From Archilochus colubris (taxonomy: Eukaryota > Chordata > Aves > Apodiformes > Trochilidae): DNA of 64,000 nt. Of this stretch, positions 40,099 to 51,173 are shown one piece after another; positions within the stretch are counted from its first letter, which is position 1; every line of letters begins with the position of its first letter. The position numbers were made by a program, and so were the translations under genes. The stretch is from contig CM041085.1 of the NCBI GenBank assembly GCA_023079485.1, positions 93,507,115 to 93,571,114 on the forward strand. Direction: 5' to 3'. The notes under the pieces were generated by a model, which was not told where the DNA came from, searched no databases, and saw nothing but the letters and a program-made list of their open reading frames with translations.

Positions 40099-40683
40099 TG
40101 TCATGGTTAAACCCAGATAAAAAGTAAGAAACACAGAGCCACTTGCTCATTCCACCCCCAAGGGAAGGGAGGAGAAAATCGGAAGCGCAAAAGTGAGGAA
40201 ATTCGTGGGTTGAACTAAAAACAGTTTAAAAGGTCAAGCAAAAGCCACATGCACAAGCAAAACAAATCAAGGGATTAATGCACTGCTTCCCATCACTAGG
40301 TAGGTGTTCAGCCATGGCCAGGAAAGCAGGGCCCCAGCACACATAGTGGTTACTTGGGATGGCAAATGCCATCACTCTGAATGCTCTCCCCTTCCTTCTT
40401 CTTCCTCCAGCTTTATAAACTGAGCAAGACATTATATGGTATTGAACACTTCTTTTGATCAGTTTGGCTCAGCTGTCCTCATTATGCTCCTTCCCAGCTT
40501 CATGTACACCTACACATTAGCAAAGCATGGGAAGCTCAAAAGTTCTTGATTTCCCATCAAAAAACAAAAAATCAGTATATTATGAACATTCTTCTCACAC
40601 CAAATTCCATACTAAGTCCAAAACACAACACTATCCTAGCTACTAAGGAGAAAAGTAGTTCCATTGCAGCTGAACCTAGGACA
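40099..40683 (-). mobile_element. Solo LTR of an avian endogenous retrovirus, minus sense
   Basis: The plus strand begins TGTCATGGTTAAACCCAG and ends TGAACCTAGGACA (585 bp), with typical TGT...ACA ends. Landmarks of a well-known bird LTR family are present: AGAAAATCGGAAGCGCAAAA, AAATTCGTGGGTTGAACTAA, TTATATGGTATTGAACAC, TTTGGCTCAGCTGTCC and a GTTCTTGATTT block. On the minus strand a TATAAA box is at plus 40412-40417, and the polyadenylation region is degenerate (near 40223-40231). ATGC precedes the 5' end (40095-40098) and ATGC also spans its last base and the next three (40683-40686). The target duplication is therefore not clean. No retroviral genes are adjacent. It looks older than the 4618-5432 LTR. 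Confidence 0.9.
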
Positions 40684-41621
40684 TGCTCAAAGACACAACA
40701 CTGTACAGTATTTTGGGATGCCACTGAGAGTCACTTGGAAAGTTAAAACAGTGCAAAATATAGATGTTTTTCCCTTTAGATGGGTGTCTCAGGAACAGTA
40801 CGACTTGTTCTTTCTATGCTCCATATTAAAAGAATACACACTCTTTTCTTGCATACCATTTGCTTATCTGCAATAAAAAAACCTGAGAATATTAAACTGG
40901 TCTATTTCTGTAAGGCTCCTCAAATATACCACCTCAATCTATATCACTATCAATATTTTAAAATGCCATCAAAAGCACTTAAAAGTTTACTTTGCTGGTA
41001 GCACATGGATAAATGTTTTTACTCTGACTTAATGATTAAAAACTTTCTAGACTTGTATTTAGATTTTTAATGCCATTAATTTTTTATGAATTGATTTATT
41101 TTACTGGACACTGTATTGCAAATGCTTCTTCTACTACTAAATGAGGTTGTCCTTTTCAGTCAGGCTTTCACAGCTCAATAGGGTCATAATAACCTGTAGT
41201 CAGAAAAGCACAAGCGGATCTGCAAGAAGCAGTAAACAAAACACTGAACAGCTTCTGCTTCTGAGTTCCAGGAATTTTCTATTAAATTTGGATACAAAAC
41301 TCTTGTGAATTAGTCTTGATAGCCTCAATTTATTGATGATGTAGAAAGCAGGTTTAAAGAAGGTTAATATATTTTCTCCTTTTTGTTTTTCTTCCAGCAT
41401 GCACCTTAAACCTTTTCTAAGTATTAACAGTATTGTGGAAAAACATGCCAGATTTTCTAAGCTGTTTTGGTAGAAAAAGGGGCCAATAAGCCCTAAGTGA
41501 TTTTAATAAACAATAAGGCAAGGTAGAAACATAATTCCCATTGAAACTGTGCATTTAGTGAGCCGGAAAATAACTTTTTCAGACATTTAATAATCAAAAT
41601 AAACAGCACAAGTTATATCTA
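40684..41621. other. Unannotated stretch
   Basis: No recognised repeat or gene. Overlapping short frames at 40664-41001 and 41200-41400 show no domain. Confidence 0.5.
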
Positions 41622-41876
41622 AAGAGCCCAAAGAGTGTTGATCAGTGGTGCAGAGAGCAGATGGAGACCTGTGACTAGTGGAGTGCCCCTGGGATCAGTG
41701 CTGGGTCCAGTCCTGGGTCCAGTCCTGTTCAACATATTTATCAATGACCTTGATGATGGGACAGTGTCTTCTCAGCAAGTTTGCTGGTGACACAAAGCTG
41801 GGAGGACTGGCTGACACCCCAGAAGGCTGTGATGCCATTCGGAGGGACCTAGACAGGCTGGAGAGTTGGGAAGGGA
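41622..41876 (+). mobile_element. CR1 LINE reverse-transcriptase core fragment, plus strand
   Basis: This is an internal piece of CR1 ORF2, in sense. It reads AGAGCCCAAAGAGTGTTGAT, GGAGACCTGTGACTAGTGGA, CATATTTATCAATGACCTTG, AAGTTTGCTGGTGACACAAA and GGACCTAGACAGGCTGGAGA. Translated, the region near 41778-41870 gives [20 protein letters not shown] and then AIRRDLDRLESW. The family motif is FADDTKLGG, and here the first catalytic Asp of the FADD box is Gly (FAGD). A 12-bp tandem duplication (GGGTCCAGTCCT, 41703-41714 and 41715-41726) adds four codons, and the frame shifts downstream of it. Both ends are truncated. The frames 41678-41989 (plus) and 41695-42000 (minus) extend past the element and are not genes. 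Confidence 0.92.
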
Positions 41877-43371
41877 AAAATTCAATGAATTCATTAATTC
41901 CAGGCCACCCATTACCTGAAATATTTATATTCATAATTCTCTTTCTCCTAGAAAATCTGAAGAAAGACAATAGTGAATATTTCAAATAAACCTTTGCCAC
42001 AGAGTGGGTTAAAATTTAATCTGCATTGAATGAAGGGACTACAAACCAGACTATGGCTCATGTGGCTTGAACTCTGACATGAAGGTGTGAATTTAGTGCT
42101 CTCCTCCTTTCTTGCAGGTCTGGGTATGTATTTCATGATAAGCAATGATTGTTTAAATTAAGTAAATATTTGTGAAGGTAGGAAACAGATTCCTGGGTTG
42201 CCCCCTCCACTTTTCTTCTTTCTGCCTCTGAATGTCCTAGTCATGAAATTACAGAGTGCTTCTCCCAGCACCATCTCTGAGTTTTAAATTTATCTACACT
42301 ATGACACAGGATAAAACATTCTCCTAGTAAATGACAGACCTGGGTTTGACTCCACACTGGATTTTAGGTAATAGAGCCGGGTTTCCTTTCCCTGTAAATT
42401 ACTTTAGCCAACACTCCATTAGCAGAAACTGATGTTGTTGCCTCTTTTTTGGAATAGAAACCTCTTTGGTCAACTTCTTTTGTGCTCAGGACAGTGGTAC
42501 CCACCTGCATCAGGTGTGGTCAGATTGAGGGCTATGATACATTCAAGCATTTAGGAATTCTTTCTACATGGTGCTGGATTTTAGGAAAAAGCCAGGCACA
42601 AAGCTGCTCATAATTAGGCCTCTGCGTAAGTCTCAGTTCAAAGTGAGGGAATTATATGAGTCCAGTCATCTCCAGTTTGATAAAGCCCATCAAGCATGAG
42701 CTTTCTAAATTTATTTCTTAGGCTAAGCCATCAGGCTTTCACTTAAATCCTACTTGAAGAGCTCAAGTGGCATTTACACACCCAAGTATATGCTCATTCA
42801 TATTGCCTAATTTCAGAAATATTTCATGTATGTAGTAGATGAAGTTATAGAGCCATAAAAAAAGAGGAAGTTAATTAGGAAATTTGTGTGATAGAAATAA
42901 GTTTGCGAAAGGATGAAAAAAGAGACAATGCTCATTCTTGGGTGCTCATAGTGTCCTTTGTCACCTTTTTTAAATTTTTTGTTTCAGTTTAGCTATACAT
43001 ATTCTGCTTTAAAAATGTCAAGAAACTTCCTGAACTTTGTTTTCACAGATGTATGGGTCCTTTTTTATGTGATGTGAATTAATTTGTATGAAATATGCAA
43101 GCCTGAGATTTCTCTCACATGACTTATGCAAATGCTGTACCTGTATAAGCCATCCTAAATTCCACATAGGGACTGGGGCAAGAAAACATATTCACATACT
43201 GTCCAATTTAAGGAGTCCCTTAATAACAATCTGAGATGAATTTAAATTTTATTTCATATTTAAAATTGTAAGAGCAGTAATACATTAAGGATAACACAGC
43301 AAATACCTCTATAGGAATTCCAGCTATTTCTGATAATCTTATAATTATTTTTCTACAGAGAAAAAGTTTGA

Positions 43372-43389
43372 ATATATATATATATATAT
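43372..43389. repeat. (AT)9 microsatellite
   Basis: Uninterrupted AT dinucleotide run of 18 bp, followed by GTATAC. Confidence 0.9.
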
Positions 43390-43532
43390 GTATACAATAG
43401 ACAATAAAAGATGTGGGTGTCTTTTATGAAGCCTTCAGAGCCTTCAAGTTCTGCAAAACACCATCTTATGAGAAACCGTGTAAAGGTGGCAGCTTGAAAG
43501 TTATGCAACACAGAAAAAGTTCAGATGATGAA

Positions 43533-43567
43533 TTCTACCAATTCTACCAATCTACCAATCTACCAAT
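43533..43567. repeat. Short minisatellite, unit (T)TCTACCAA
   Basis: Four consecutive copies of an 8-9-base unit: two as TTCTACCAA and two as TCTACCAA. The different unit lengths suggest slippage in two steps. Confidence 0.88.
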
Positions 43568-44660
43568 AAACCTAAAAAGGCATTTACAGACTCATTTACA
43601 AAAAAAAAACCACCCCAAAAATTTTTCAGAACTTTTTTCTTGCAACGTATCAGAACTATCAGATAAACCAAACAAACACCCAAGCTACCAGTTAAAAAAC
43701 CAAAATAAAAGTATTATTTGAGCAATCTTAGCTAACTACTAATGCTGCCAGATGAGTTTATCCCTTGTTTTAAAGACTAAATACAATCTTTTTAATTCTT
43801 TAAGTGTTTCACTGATCTCCCTTGATAAATGAAGATGTGAAAAATTATGACACAAATGACTGAGGGCATATGGTAAACCTCATAGAAGTCTAGTTTAGTA
43901 ATTTTTATTTTTTTAAAAGGTTTTTGGGTTTTTTTTTTTAAAAATGTATGTGATTTGAAGAGATTGTTCCTAACTGGCAAAAGAAGAACAAATTTCTCAT
44001 GCATAATAATTTTTAAATTACATTATATAGGGTTTTCATTCTGATGGATAATTCATTCAGATTTTCACATTTAAGAAAATTCCTCTGTATTTCACAAAGT
44101 TCAAATAGACCCTACTGTCAAAGGCATAATGCATGCTACAGTTAGTCTTGATTTTTGAGTATGCTGATGTTAGATGCACCTGGATACCTTCAAACAGAAT
44201 GGATTATGGCAAAATTCTTCTTGCTCTTCCCTAGCTTTTCACAAAGCTTGCAGGAAAAACTTGTCCTAGAAATCTCCTCTTTCAAATTTGTCCAAAATGT
44301 CCAGATTATTAAAACCTTATTCTAAGGGCACTAACACATAAAAATTACCCTTTATGCATATAATACTTGCAGAAATACTTACTTTTCCTCATGTAATTGT
44401 CAAATAAGGAAATATGTGCTTGTTGGTACAGCTGCAGAAAGGAGTTGTTCAGTTTACAAAGCACCCTATGAATTATCTATGAGGTAGGAAACTAGAAAGA
44501 CACTATAGCCTGTGGTCTGTATAAAGGTACATGTCTGGTTCTACCAACATCAATAGAACTCTGGCCATTTCCTCCAGAAAATATCATCTACTGACAGCAA
44601 ATGGAAAGTCTCTTTTAGCCAAAGTGGTAGGGATTTCCTTATTTCATCAAATATGATTCC

Positions 44661-45167
44661 TAGAATCATAGGATGATAAGGGTTGAGAGGGACCTCTGGA
44701 GATCATTGAGTCCAAAGCAGGATCACCTAGGACATGTCCCAGAGGAATGAGTCCAGATGGGTCCTAAAGTCTCCACAGAAGGAGACTTCACAATCTCTCT
44801 GGGCAGCCTGTTCCAGTGCTCCATAACCTTTATGATAAAAAAGTTTTTCTTCATGTTGATGTGGAGCTTTCTGTGTTCTAGCTTGTGTAATTGCTCTGGG
44901 CAATGTCACAGGGCATTACTGTTAAGAGATTGATCCCTTCATCCTGATACTCATCTTTCAGACATTTGTAAACATTAAGAAGATGCCCTCTCAGACTTCT
45001 CTTCTCCAGACTAAGCAACTCCAGTTCTCAGCCCTTCCTCATAAGACAGATGTTCCAGCTCCTTAATCATCCTTGTTGCCCTCTGTTGGACTCTCTCTAG
45101 TATATCCCTATTCCTCTTGAATTGGGGAGCCCAGAACTGGACACAAATTCTAGTGATATGTGTGGCA
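44661..45167 (-). mobile_element. CR1 LINE 3' fragment, minus strand (about 507 bp)
   Basis: The copy begins TAGAATCATAGGATGATAAG and GGTTGAGAGGGACCTCTGGA, followed by GAGATTGTGAAGTC-type antisense phrases. It then has CAGCCTGTTCCAGTGCTCCA, a CTTCTCTTCTCCAGACTAAG block, CATCCTTGTTGCCCTCTGTT and GGGAGCCCAGAACTGGACAC. This is the antisense of the CR1 3' untranslated region and the C-terminal ORF2 portion, reaching further 5' than the copies at 16278 and 46581. It differs enough from them to be another, older subfamily. The minus frame at 44727-44909 is not intact CR1 protein. Confidence 0.93.
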
Positions 45168-46320
45168 TGAAATAGTAGTGAACAATAGTCAAAGATTATT
45201 TTTACAATACTTGGAGAGACAAAATAGCCAAAGATATGGAATTATTTTTTTTCTGTTTTGCAGTTATCAAATAATTACTTTATGGAAGGTAATTTAAATT
45301 CCTATGATCTTTTCTATGTAGTTGTTGGGTGGAAAGACTGGTGGCATCCCTGACATGGGCAGGCAGGCTCTTCTGAGCAGAAGCATAGCTGTGAAGGATA
45401 GAATCAAAAAGCAAATGTGAAATTCATGAAACAGAGATGAAATTTAGATGCATGCATTATTGTTCAGATCACAATTAAAAGCAAAATAATTAATATATGT
45501 TGTTTGAGTGAGTTCCAGCATTCTTTTTGCCATAAGCAATTATTGCAAAAGCACAACACTGGTGAGCATAGAACAATATAGTAGTCCCAGACTGTACCCA
45601 TATTGCTGATTTTATGAAAATTTTCTGCTATTAACATTTTCCCTTTGCTGAAGCTCTCTGGATTTTGGTACTAAAGGTCTTGATCCTACTGTAAGATGTA
45701 TGCATATAGCTTCTAAACTTAGCCTGCCAAATCTGTTCAAGACCTCTGGGTTTCCTTTAGTGAAAAGTAATTATTATATCTCTGTCAGGATTTTTTGGTC
45801 TTCAAATATTGCATTAACGTAAGTCTTAGTCTTTCACCCTGCTGGGAAACAGGTATTTTTGTAATGTTACCCTTTCTTTCTTTTCCTGCAAAGGTTCAGA
45901 TAAAACTTTCCCAGAAAAAAAACTTCTTATCTCATCGAAATTTAGAAAATAAAAAATTTTAAATCAACTTTTGATATCATTATGTATGTTTATAATGGAT
46001 AACTTAAAATATATGTAAATACTGGTCAGCGTTCCAGAGCTTACTGAGTTACTCACAGAGGTCAGAGCCCCAGCTCCTTATCCAGCATTTTTAGGGGTGC
46101 TTTTCCCAAAGACCTGGGTCCTGATTCATCATGTTTCTAAATAGACAATGAATACATATTCAGTACCTGCCAATTAAACTATAAAGAAATTAATTTGTTT
46201 ACACCCTTCCTCACCACCTCTCAGCTTTGTAGGAAGTCATTCTTTCCTGAGGATTGTTTGCTTACATTTAGGTCAAGATTGCAGAACAACTTGCAAAGTT
46301 CTACTTGTAAATCCACGAAA
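45168..46320. other. Unannotated stretch
   Basis: I see no gene or recognised repeat between the CR1 copy and the repeat nest. Confidence 0.5.
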
Positions 46321-46506
46321 AGATTGAGTTGAAAGGACTTTTAAAGGTCACCTAGTCCATCCCCCATTCAGTGAGTAGGGACATCTTCAATTAGCTCAGG
46401 TTGCTCAAAGATCTACCCAACCTGGCCTTCAGTGTTTCCAGGGATAAGGCATATGACACCTATCTGGACTGGCTGTGGCAGTGTTTCATCACCCTCATTG
46501 TAAAAT
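46321..46506 (-). mobile_element. Old CR1 LINE, segment 1 of 3 (3' end), minus strand
   Basis: TTGAAAGGACTTTTAAAGGT, CACCTAGTCCATCCCCCATT, GCTCAGGTTGCTCAAAGATC and CATCACCCTCATTGTAAAAT form the antisense 3' part of an older CR1. It stops exactly at the TAAAAT target site (46501-46506) of the LTR that follows. It resumes in register at 47282 (TAAAATATTTCTTCC), and again at 47681. The long frame 46401-46601 runs across the junction and is meaningless. Confidence 0.92.
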
Positions 46507-47281
46507 TGTTGGGGAAACAGTTCAGAAATATACAGGTTGTGAGCAATCCTGACTTACTTCAATTTAGGCCACATTGGGTTCATAGAATCATAGAATCATA
46601 GAATCATAGAATCATAGAATTAGCCGGGTTGGAAGGGACCTCAGAGATCATCTAGTCCAACCCTTGACCCACCGGAGCAGTTGCTAGACCATGGCACTGA
46701 GTGCCACATCCAGTCTTTTTTTAAATGTCTCCAGGGACGGAGAATCTACCACCTCCCCGGGCAGTCCATTCCATAGCCTAATCACCCTCTCCGTGAAGAA
46801 ATTCTTTCTAATATCTAACCTAAACCTCCCCTGGCACAACTTAAGACTGTGTCCTCTTGTCTTGTTGAAGGTCGTCTGTGAAAAGAGTCCAGTTCCCACC
46901 TCGCTACAGCCTCCTTTCAGGTAGTTTTAGGCAGCAATGAGGTCTCCCCTGAGCCTCCTCTTCTTCAGGCTGAACAGCCCCAGCTCTCTCAGCCTCTCCT
47001 CATAGGGTTAATGGCTATTGAGGCCTAGTTAGAGGCTTTCTGAGAATGAGCTACTGGGAAAGAGATAACTTAATTGGCAACAGAAGAGGAAAATAATTAT
47101 GTGAGAAGAAGGTTCCGTGAGAATGGTATGTGTAATTGGAATACAAAGCCACCTGCATGATAAGATGGTGTAAACAAGGCTTCTCTATATAAAGTGAGTG
47201 CAAGTTGTTAATAAACGATTTCATACAATCATATTGATGTGCACATGGAATCCTTAAGCCTCCGCAGACTGTTTTCCCACA
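46507..47281 (+). mobile_element. Solo endogenous retrovirus LTR with 6-bp target duplication, itself split by a CR1
   Basis: The ends are TGTTGGGGAAACAG (46507) and CTGTTTTCCCACA (ending 47281). They are near-perfect inverted repeats with TG...CA termini, flanked by the exact direct repeat TAAAAT (46501-46506 and 47282-47287). On the plus strand TATATAAA lies at 47186-47193 and AATAAA at 47210-47215, so the sense is plus and the R region is very short. Subtracting the internal CR1 (46581-47006) leaves about 349 bp, a usual size for compact avian LTRs. The 6-bp duplication suggests an ERVK/alpharetrovirus-like or ERV1-like group, which is inference. No internal viral genes are present, so it is a solo LTR. 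Confidence 0.88.
46581..47006 (-). mobile_element. CR1 LINE 3' fragment nested in the LTR, minus strand (426 bp)
   Basis: The copy begins with five perfect CATAGAAT units (46581-46620), the antisense CR1 tail. It continues GGTTGGAAGGGACCTCAGAG, CATGGCACTGAGTGCCACAT and so on to CAGCCTCTCCTCATAGG. The minus frame 46684-46899 retains [20 protein letters not shown], then [20 protein letters not shown], which is CR1 ORF2 C-terminus. The intact tail and nearly continuous frame show a comparatively young copy. It lies inside the LTR at 46507-47281, so it inserted after that LTR. It shares subfamily and 5' truncation point with 16278-16684. Confidence 0.96.
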
Positions 47282-47373
47282 TAAAATATTTCTTCCTTCT
47301 ATCTAGTATAAATCTACCCTCTTTCAGTTAAAAATCATTGCTCTTTGTCCTGTCACTCTAAGCCTTGTTAAGC
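47282..47373 (-). mobile_element. Old CR1 LINE, segment 2 of 3, minus strand
   Basis: This piece begins at the second copy of the TAAAAT target site and continues TTTCTTCCTTCTATCTAG, TAAATCTACCCTCTTTCAGT and GCTCTTTGTCCTGTCACTCT. In CR1 these phrases come directly after CCTCATTGTAAAA, which is where segment 1 stops. The old copy is thus continuous once the LTR is disregarded. It ends where a plus-strand CR1 begins. Confidence 0.9.
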
Positions 47374-47680
47374 AAGGGGACTACAAGCAAGTTAGGGAGG
47401 GAGTTTTTACAAGGGCATGTAGTGACAGAACAAGGGTTAATGGCTTTAAACTGGAAGAGGGTAGATTTAGGTTAGACATGAGGAAGAAATTCTTTAGTGT
47501 GAGGGTGGTGAGACACTGGAACAGGTTTCCCAGGGAAGATGTGGCTTCCCCCTCCCTGGAAGTGCTCAAGGCCAGGAAGGATGGGGTTTTGAGCAACCTG
47601 GTCTAGTGGGACCATGGCAAAGGGGTTGGAACCAGATGATCTTTAAGGTCCATTCCAACTCAAACCATTCTGTGCTTCTT
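47374..47680 (+). mobile_element. CR1 LINE 3' fragment, plus strand, inserted in the old CR1
   Basis: AAGGGGACTACAAGCAAGTT, TACAAGGGCATGTAGTGACA, GAGACACTGGAACAGGTTTC, CTCAAGGCCAGGAAGGATGG, GGAACCAGATGATCTTTAAG and the tail ACCATTCTGTGCTTCT are CR1 3' sequence in sense, opposite to the host copy. The minus-strand frame at 47381-47596 is an antisense shadow. The junctions are placed within a few bases. About 30 bp of the old copy may have been lost at the insertion site. Confidence 0.92.
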
Positions 47681-47912
47681 ATAGGCCCCCTTTAAGAACT
47701 GAAAAGCTGCAATAAAATCTCCTAAGAGCCTTCTTGTCTCCAGGCTGAGCAACCCCAGCTCCCTCAGCCTTTCCTCAAAGGAGAGATGCTTCAGCCCTGT
47801 TTTTGCAGTCCTCCTCTGGACCCTGTCCAGCAGGTCCATGTCTTTCCTGTGATGAGGACTCCAGAGCTGGATGCAGTACTGCAGGTGGGGTCTCATCAAA
47901 GTGGTATAGAAA
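47681..47912 (-). mobile_element. Old CR1 LINE, segment 3 of 3, minus strand
   Basis: ATAGGCCCCCTTTAAGAACT, TGCAATAAAATCTCC, CTTGTCTCCAGGCTGAGCAA, TCCTCTGGACCCTGTCCAGC and CCAGAGCTGGATGCAGTACT are CR1 ORF2 sequence, antisense, further 5' than segments 1 and 2. The minus frame 47660-47899 retains RPHLQYCIQLWSPHHRKDMD, LLDRVQRR and [20 protein letters not shown], which are recognisable CR1 protein phrases. The copy ends near 47912 (5' truncation). Confidence 0.93.
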
Positions 47913-49273
47913 ATCTAGAGACCTTTTCACAGCCTTATAAACATTACCTATACTACATCAGCAGGGGGAAAGATCTTACATGCAGCAGGTTGTCCTCCTC
48001 ATGTGGTAATTTCAAGGCCACAGGGAATTCTGCCTGTTGTCTCCCAAGAGGAAGGCTTTGTAATAAATCTATAAGGAATCCTGCAGGCAGATATGTTATG
48101 ATGGGATTTTCTTTTCAGACAACTTTTTTCAAAAAGTGAAATCACACCGAAGAAAGCATGTCTGCCCAGCTCCACCAGACAAAACCATACTTCTGATATG
48201 ACACTGAGAACTGCTATCTGTAATCTACTCCTAGTAATCTTTTAAAATGTAATGGAATAGCTATCAGAATCTCTATCTTTGCACATAAGCATAGATGAGA
48301 AGGGGGCTTGCTGCTCTACTGCTGCTGTTCTTATCTGATCCGAGAATTGCATTGGCAACTTTGAAAATATAGAAGAGATTTTTCTGAAGAGCTAACAAAT
48401 TTTTCCAATAGGCAAACAATTTTTACTGACATTCTCTATGTATTTTGGGGTTTTAATTAAACTTTTAAAAAGTAATCCTGTTTTTCTTGTTTGTGAAGTT
48501 CTTTCTTTACTTGTTTGCTTTTAAAGCTTTCAGCTTGAAGAGGGAAATTTCCCATCTTTGTCTCTAGAGGAGAGGTAGGCAGTAAATTTTTTTTACTATG
48601 GTGAGTTTGCATGGAACAGTTCTGCTCCAGGAATAAACAGTATCTGTGTTCAGCTTAGATGACAACATAAGGACTACATCAGTTTTATAGGTGAGACAGG
48701 CAGAGGAATGATAGCTTAAATAATTCTGTAATGGTGATGGTGTAAACTGCAATTAGTCACTAGGTGATTATCCAGCAAAAGGTAAATGCCAGAGGAACTT
48801 CACTAGCACAGTTAGATGCCAAGAAACCATATGCTCTGCTAAATTCAACAGCAGTTGAGCAGGATTTTGTGAATCAACGTGACAAGTGAGTGTCAGGAAA
48901 AAGAAAACAAAGAAACCCAACCCTAAAGAAGTGCCTGAGCCCCACTTACAACCCTGGCCCGAGGCCTCACTTTACTCATTTGATGAAGCCTTGAGCTTCC
49001 CAATGGAAGTTTCTATTATTGGGTCCTCACTCTCTTCAGATCTGACAGAGCCAAAAAACAAATGCAGACTGAACTGATACCAGGGAGCTGAAGAGGAGAA
49101 GAGGGGAGTAAGGAAGGGTATTCCCTTCCACAGTCATGTGCAGGAATTTGCCTTTCTGCTGCTAACTGCCCGAAGGAGAAAGTCTTTTCAGCTCTGCTTT
49201 AGTACTAAGGTCACCTGTGCCACCATTCCAAAAAGCAAGAGTGATACTACATTGAAATACACTCTTTTCAGGA

Positions 49274-49290
49274 TTTTTTTTTTTTTTTTT
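49274..49290. repeat. T17 homopolymer
   Basis: Seventeen uninterrupted T residues between GGA and GTGG; no adjoining retroposed gene is visible. Confidence 0.9.
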
Positions 49291-50870
49291 GTGGAAGTAA
49301 CCAATGGAGAATGTTCTGTTGCACTGGGAGCCTCAGTGGCTCTGCACCCTCAAAGGAGGTGGCAGTTTATCCATGAGTGTAACTACAGGGGCCCTGCTGT
49401 GAGATCCTCCACTTGGTTGCATATTTAGAGGATCACCCTAACTTTTTTAAAGTTTCTGTATCACAACCCAATGCAGCTAAAGAAAAAGCATGTTTGAACT
49501 TTCACATTTTTTAACAGTATAAAATATTCACCTTTCAGTTTAGTGTAGGTTTTTTTAGGTCTCTGAAAAGTTTGAATTAATCAATCTGATTCATCGTGTG
49601 CCTGTGTGTATCAGAGAGAGACTGAGAAAGAACCCATATAAATTTAACCTGGGGCTTAATTTTTAATGCACTCATCTGAGAAAAAAGAAGAAAAAAGGTG
49701 TATTTATACAGAATGTTGCAGGTAGTATTGAAAAACATATTCTGAAAAAAAAAATTCTTAAATGTTCTTGGAGTCTTTCATTCCTAGTTTCTGAAAACAA
49801 TGAGAAAGCAAACTCAAATGTCTGGTTAAACAGTCATTCTCATATTTTCGTGTGATGGGCAAAGGTTTTCACCTAGGTTTCTGAGATTATGGCTATACAT
49901 CTAAGCCAAATAGAACTTGATTGGCCTGTACCACTTAATTACAGAAAGGTGCACCTCTGCCTTGACTCTGACAGCACATACAGACCACTCCTCAGACTTA
50001 GTAGGAATTAGGGATCACTCCCAGTGGGATAGACCTGCACATAGTCATCCTGTTTTGGAAACAGAGGTTAAAAATGTGGAAGAGGTCAGACCACCCTTTT
50101 TGTCCCACCTAGGCACCTCTGTATTTACATGCATAAGTATAGTGTGAGATTCCTGGGGTCCATTGTGGCTATTCCATGCTTCTGATTTGCCTCTTGAGAA
50201 TTCATTTTCATATTTTATATTAATTTTATTCATTTAACAATAAGAAAAGGCTACCATTCATCATCAGAAGAGTCAAAAGACAATCCTCAACAAGTGCCTT
50301 AACAAACCAAAAAGGAAAATATACAGTATGAAACCCTGAACCACTTGCAAAGTGTAAAGAGATTAAGTCCTGAGCCAGGGCTGCAGTGTTTATCATGGAA
50401 GGGGTTCTTTGGAGTACATATTGCTGTAATAAGAAGAATAAGAAAAATAAAGAAAAAGAAAATACCATTGGCATCAGCTCTTTTTGTGAAACATTCCCTC
50501 ATAGATCCCCTGGTGAAAGCCATAGCTACAATTTCTTTAAGAATACCTTTAAGAGTAAATTCAGGTCTAAATCTTAAATCAAGAGAAAACTTCTACAGTT
50601 ATCAAAAATGGCCTTAAATGGGCATCTATGTTTAAGCAACAGAACCAAGTTTCCATTAAAAGATACGATCCTTATGAATGTATTTGTGGATAAGTTGTGT
50701 GACTGAGACTGTGGTGACATGGTGATTTTAATCTATGACAGTGCTTTTCTGCTACAATGAGCAGTGCCAACTGTGGCTCCCAGAAATGCTTGCACTGGTG
50801 CTAAGTTTTTGCAATCAGAGTGGGAGCCAAACTAGGGAATATAATTGGATGAATTTGGTAAAAAAACCCT

Positions 50871-50987
50871 AATAATCCATATCTAAATCTATATAACTAT
50901 ATATCTTTATTTCTATATAGATATGTACATATCTATATATAGATACAGATATTTATATCCATATGTATACATATATATGTATCTGAA
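50871..50987. repeat. AT-rich imperfect TATA/TATCTA low-complexity tract
   Basis: About 115 bp is made almost only of TATATCT, ATAGATA, ACATA and related words, with local palindromes such as ATCTATATATAGAT. The plus frame 50923-51123 starts in it and encodes a Tyr/Ile-rich nonsense repeat. Confidence 0.85.
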
Positions 50988-51173
50988 AACTAATCATTTA
51001 CCAGCATTTACCCACCTACATGGCACCAAAAGTTATATTCAAATAAGCAGAGACAATCGAGCAAGGTGGGACCACAATTCTGACAACAACTTAAATTTAT
51101 ATCCATTTAAAATGACTGAATAATCATGTCTCTATAAAGCAGTCATCAAGATTTCCTCTGTAATCAAAGATAA

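Larger units (their letters stand above)
41877..44660. other. Unannotated stretch with small simple repeats
   Basis: No supported gene. The stretch contains an AT dinucleotide run (43372-43389) and an 8-9-bp minisatellite (43533-43567). A segment near 42330-42370 (ACCTGGGTTTGACTCCACAC) vaguely resembles the B-box part of a tRNA-derived SINE, but that is too weak to call. Confidence 0.45.
47913..51173. other. Unannotated stretch with simple repeats
   Basis: No supported gene. It contains a T17 run (49274-49290) and an AT-rich imperfect repeat (50871-50987). Overlapping frames around 50226-50617 occur on both strands with no domain, which is typical of chance. Confidence 0.5.

Noticed and set aside
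47660..47899. 79-codon minus frame with recognisable protein phrases
   Set aside because: It is CR1 ORF2 protein from a dead, interrupted element.
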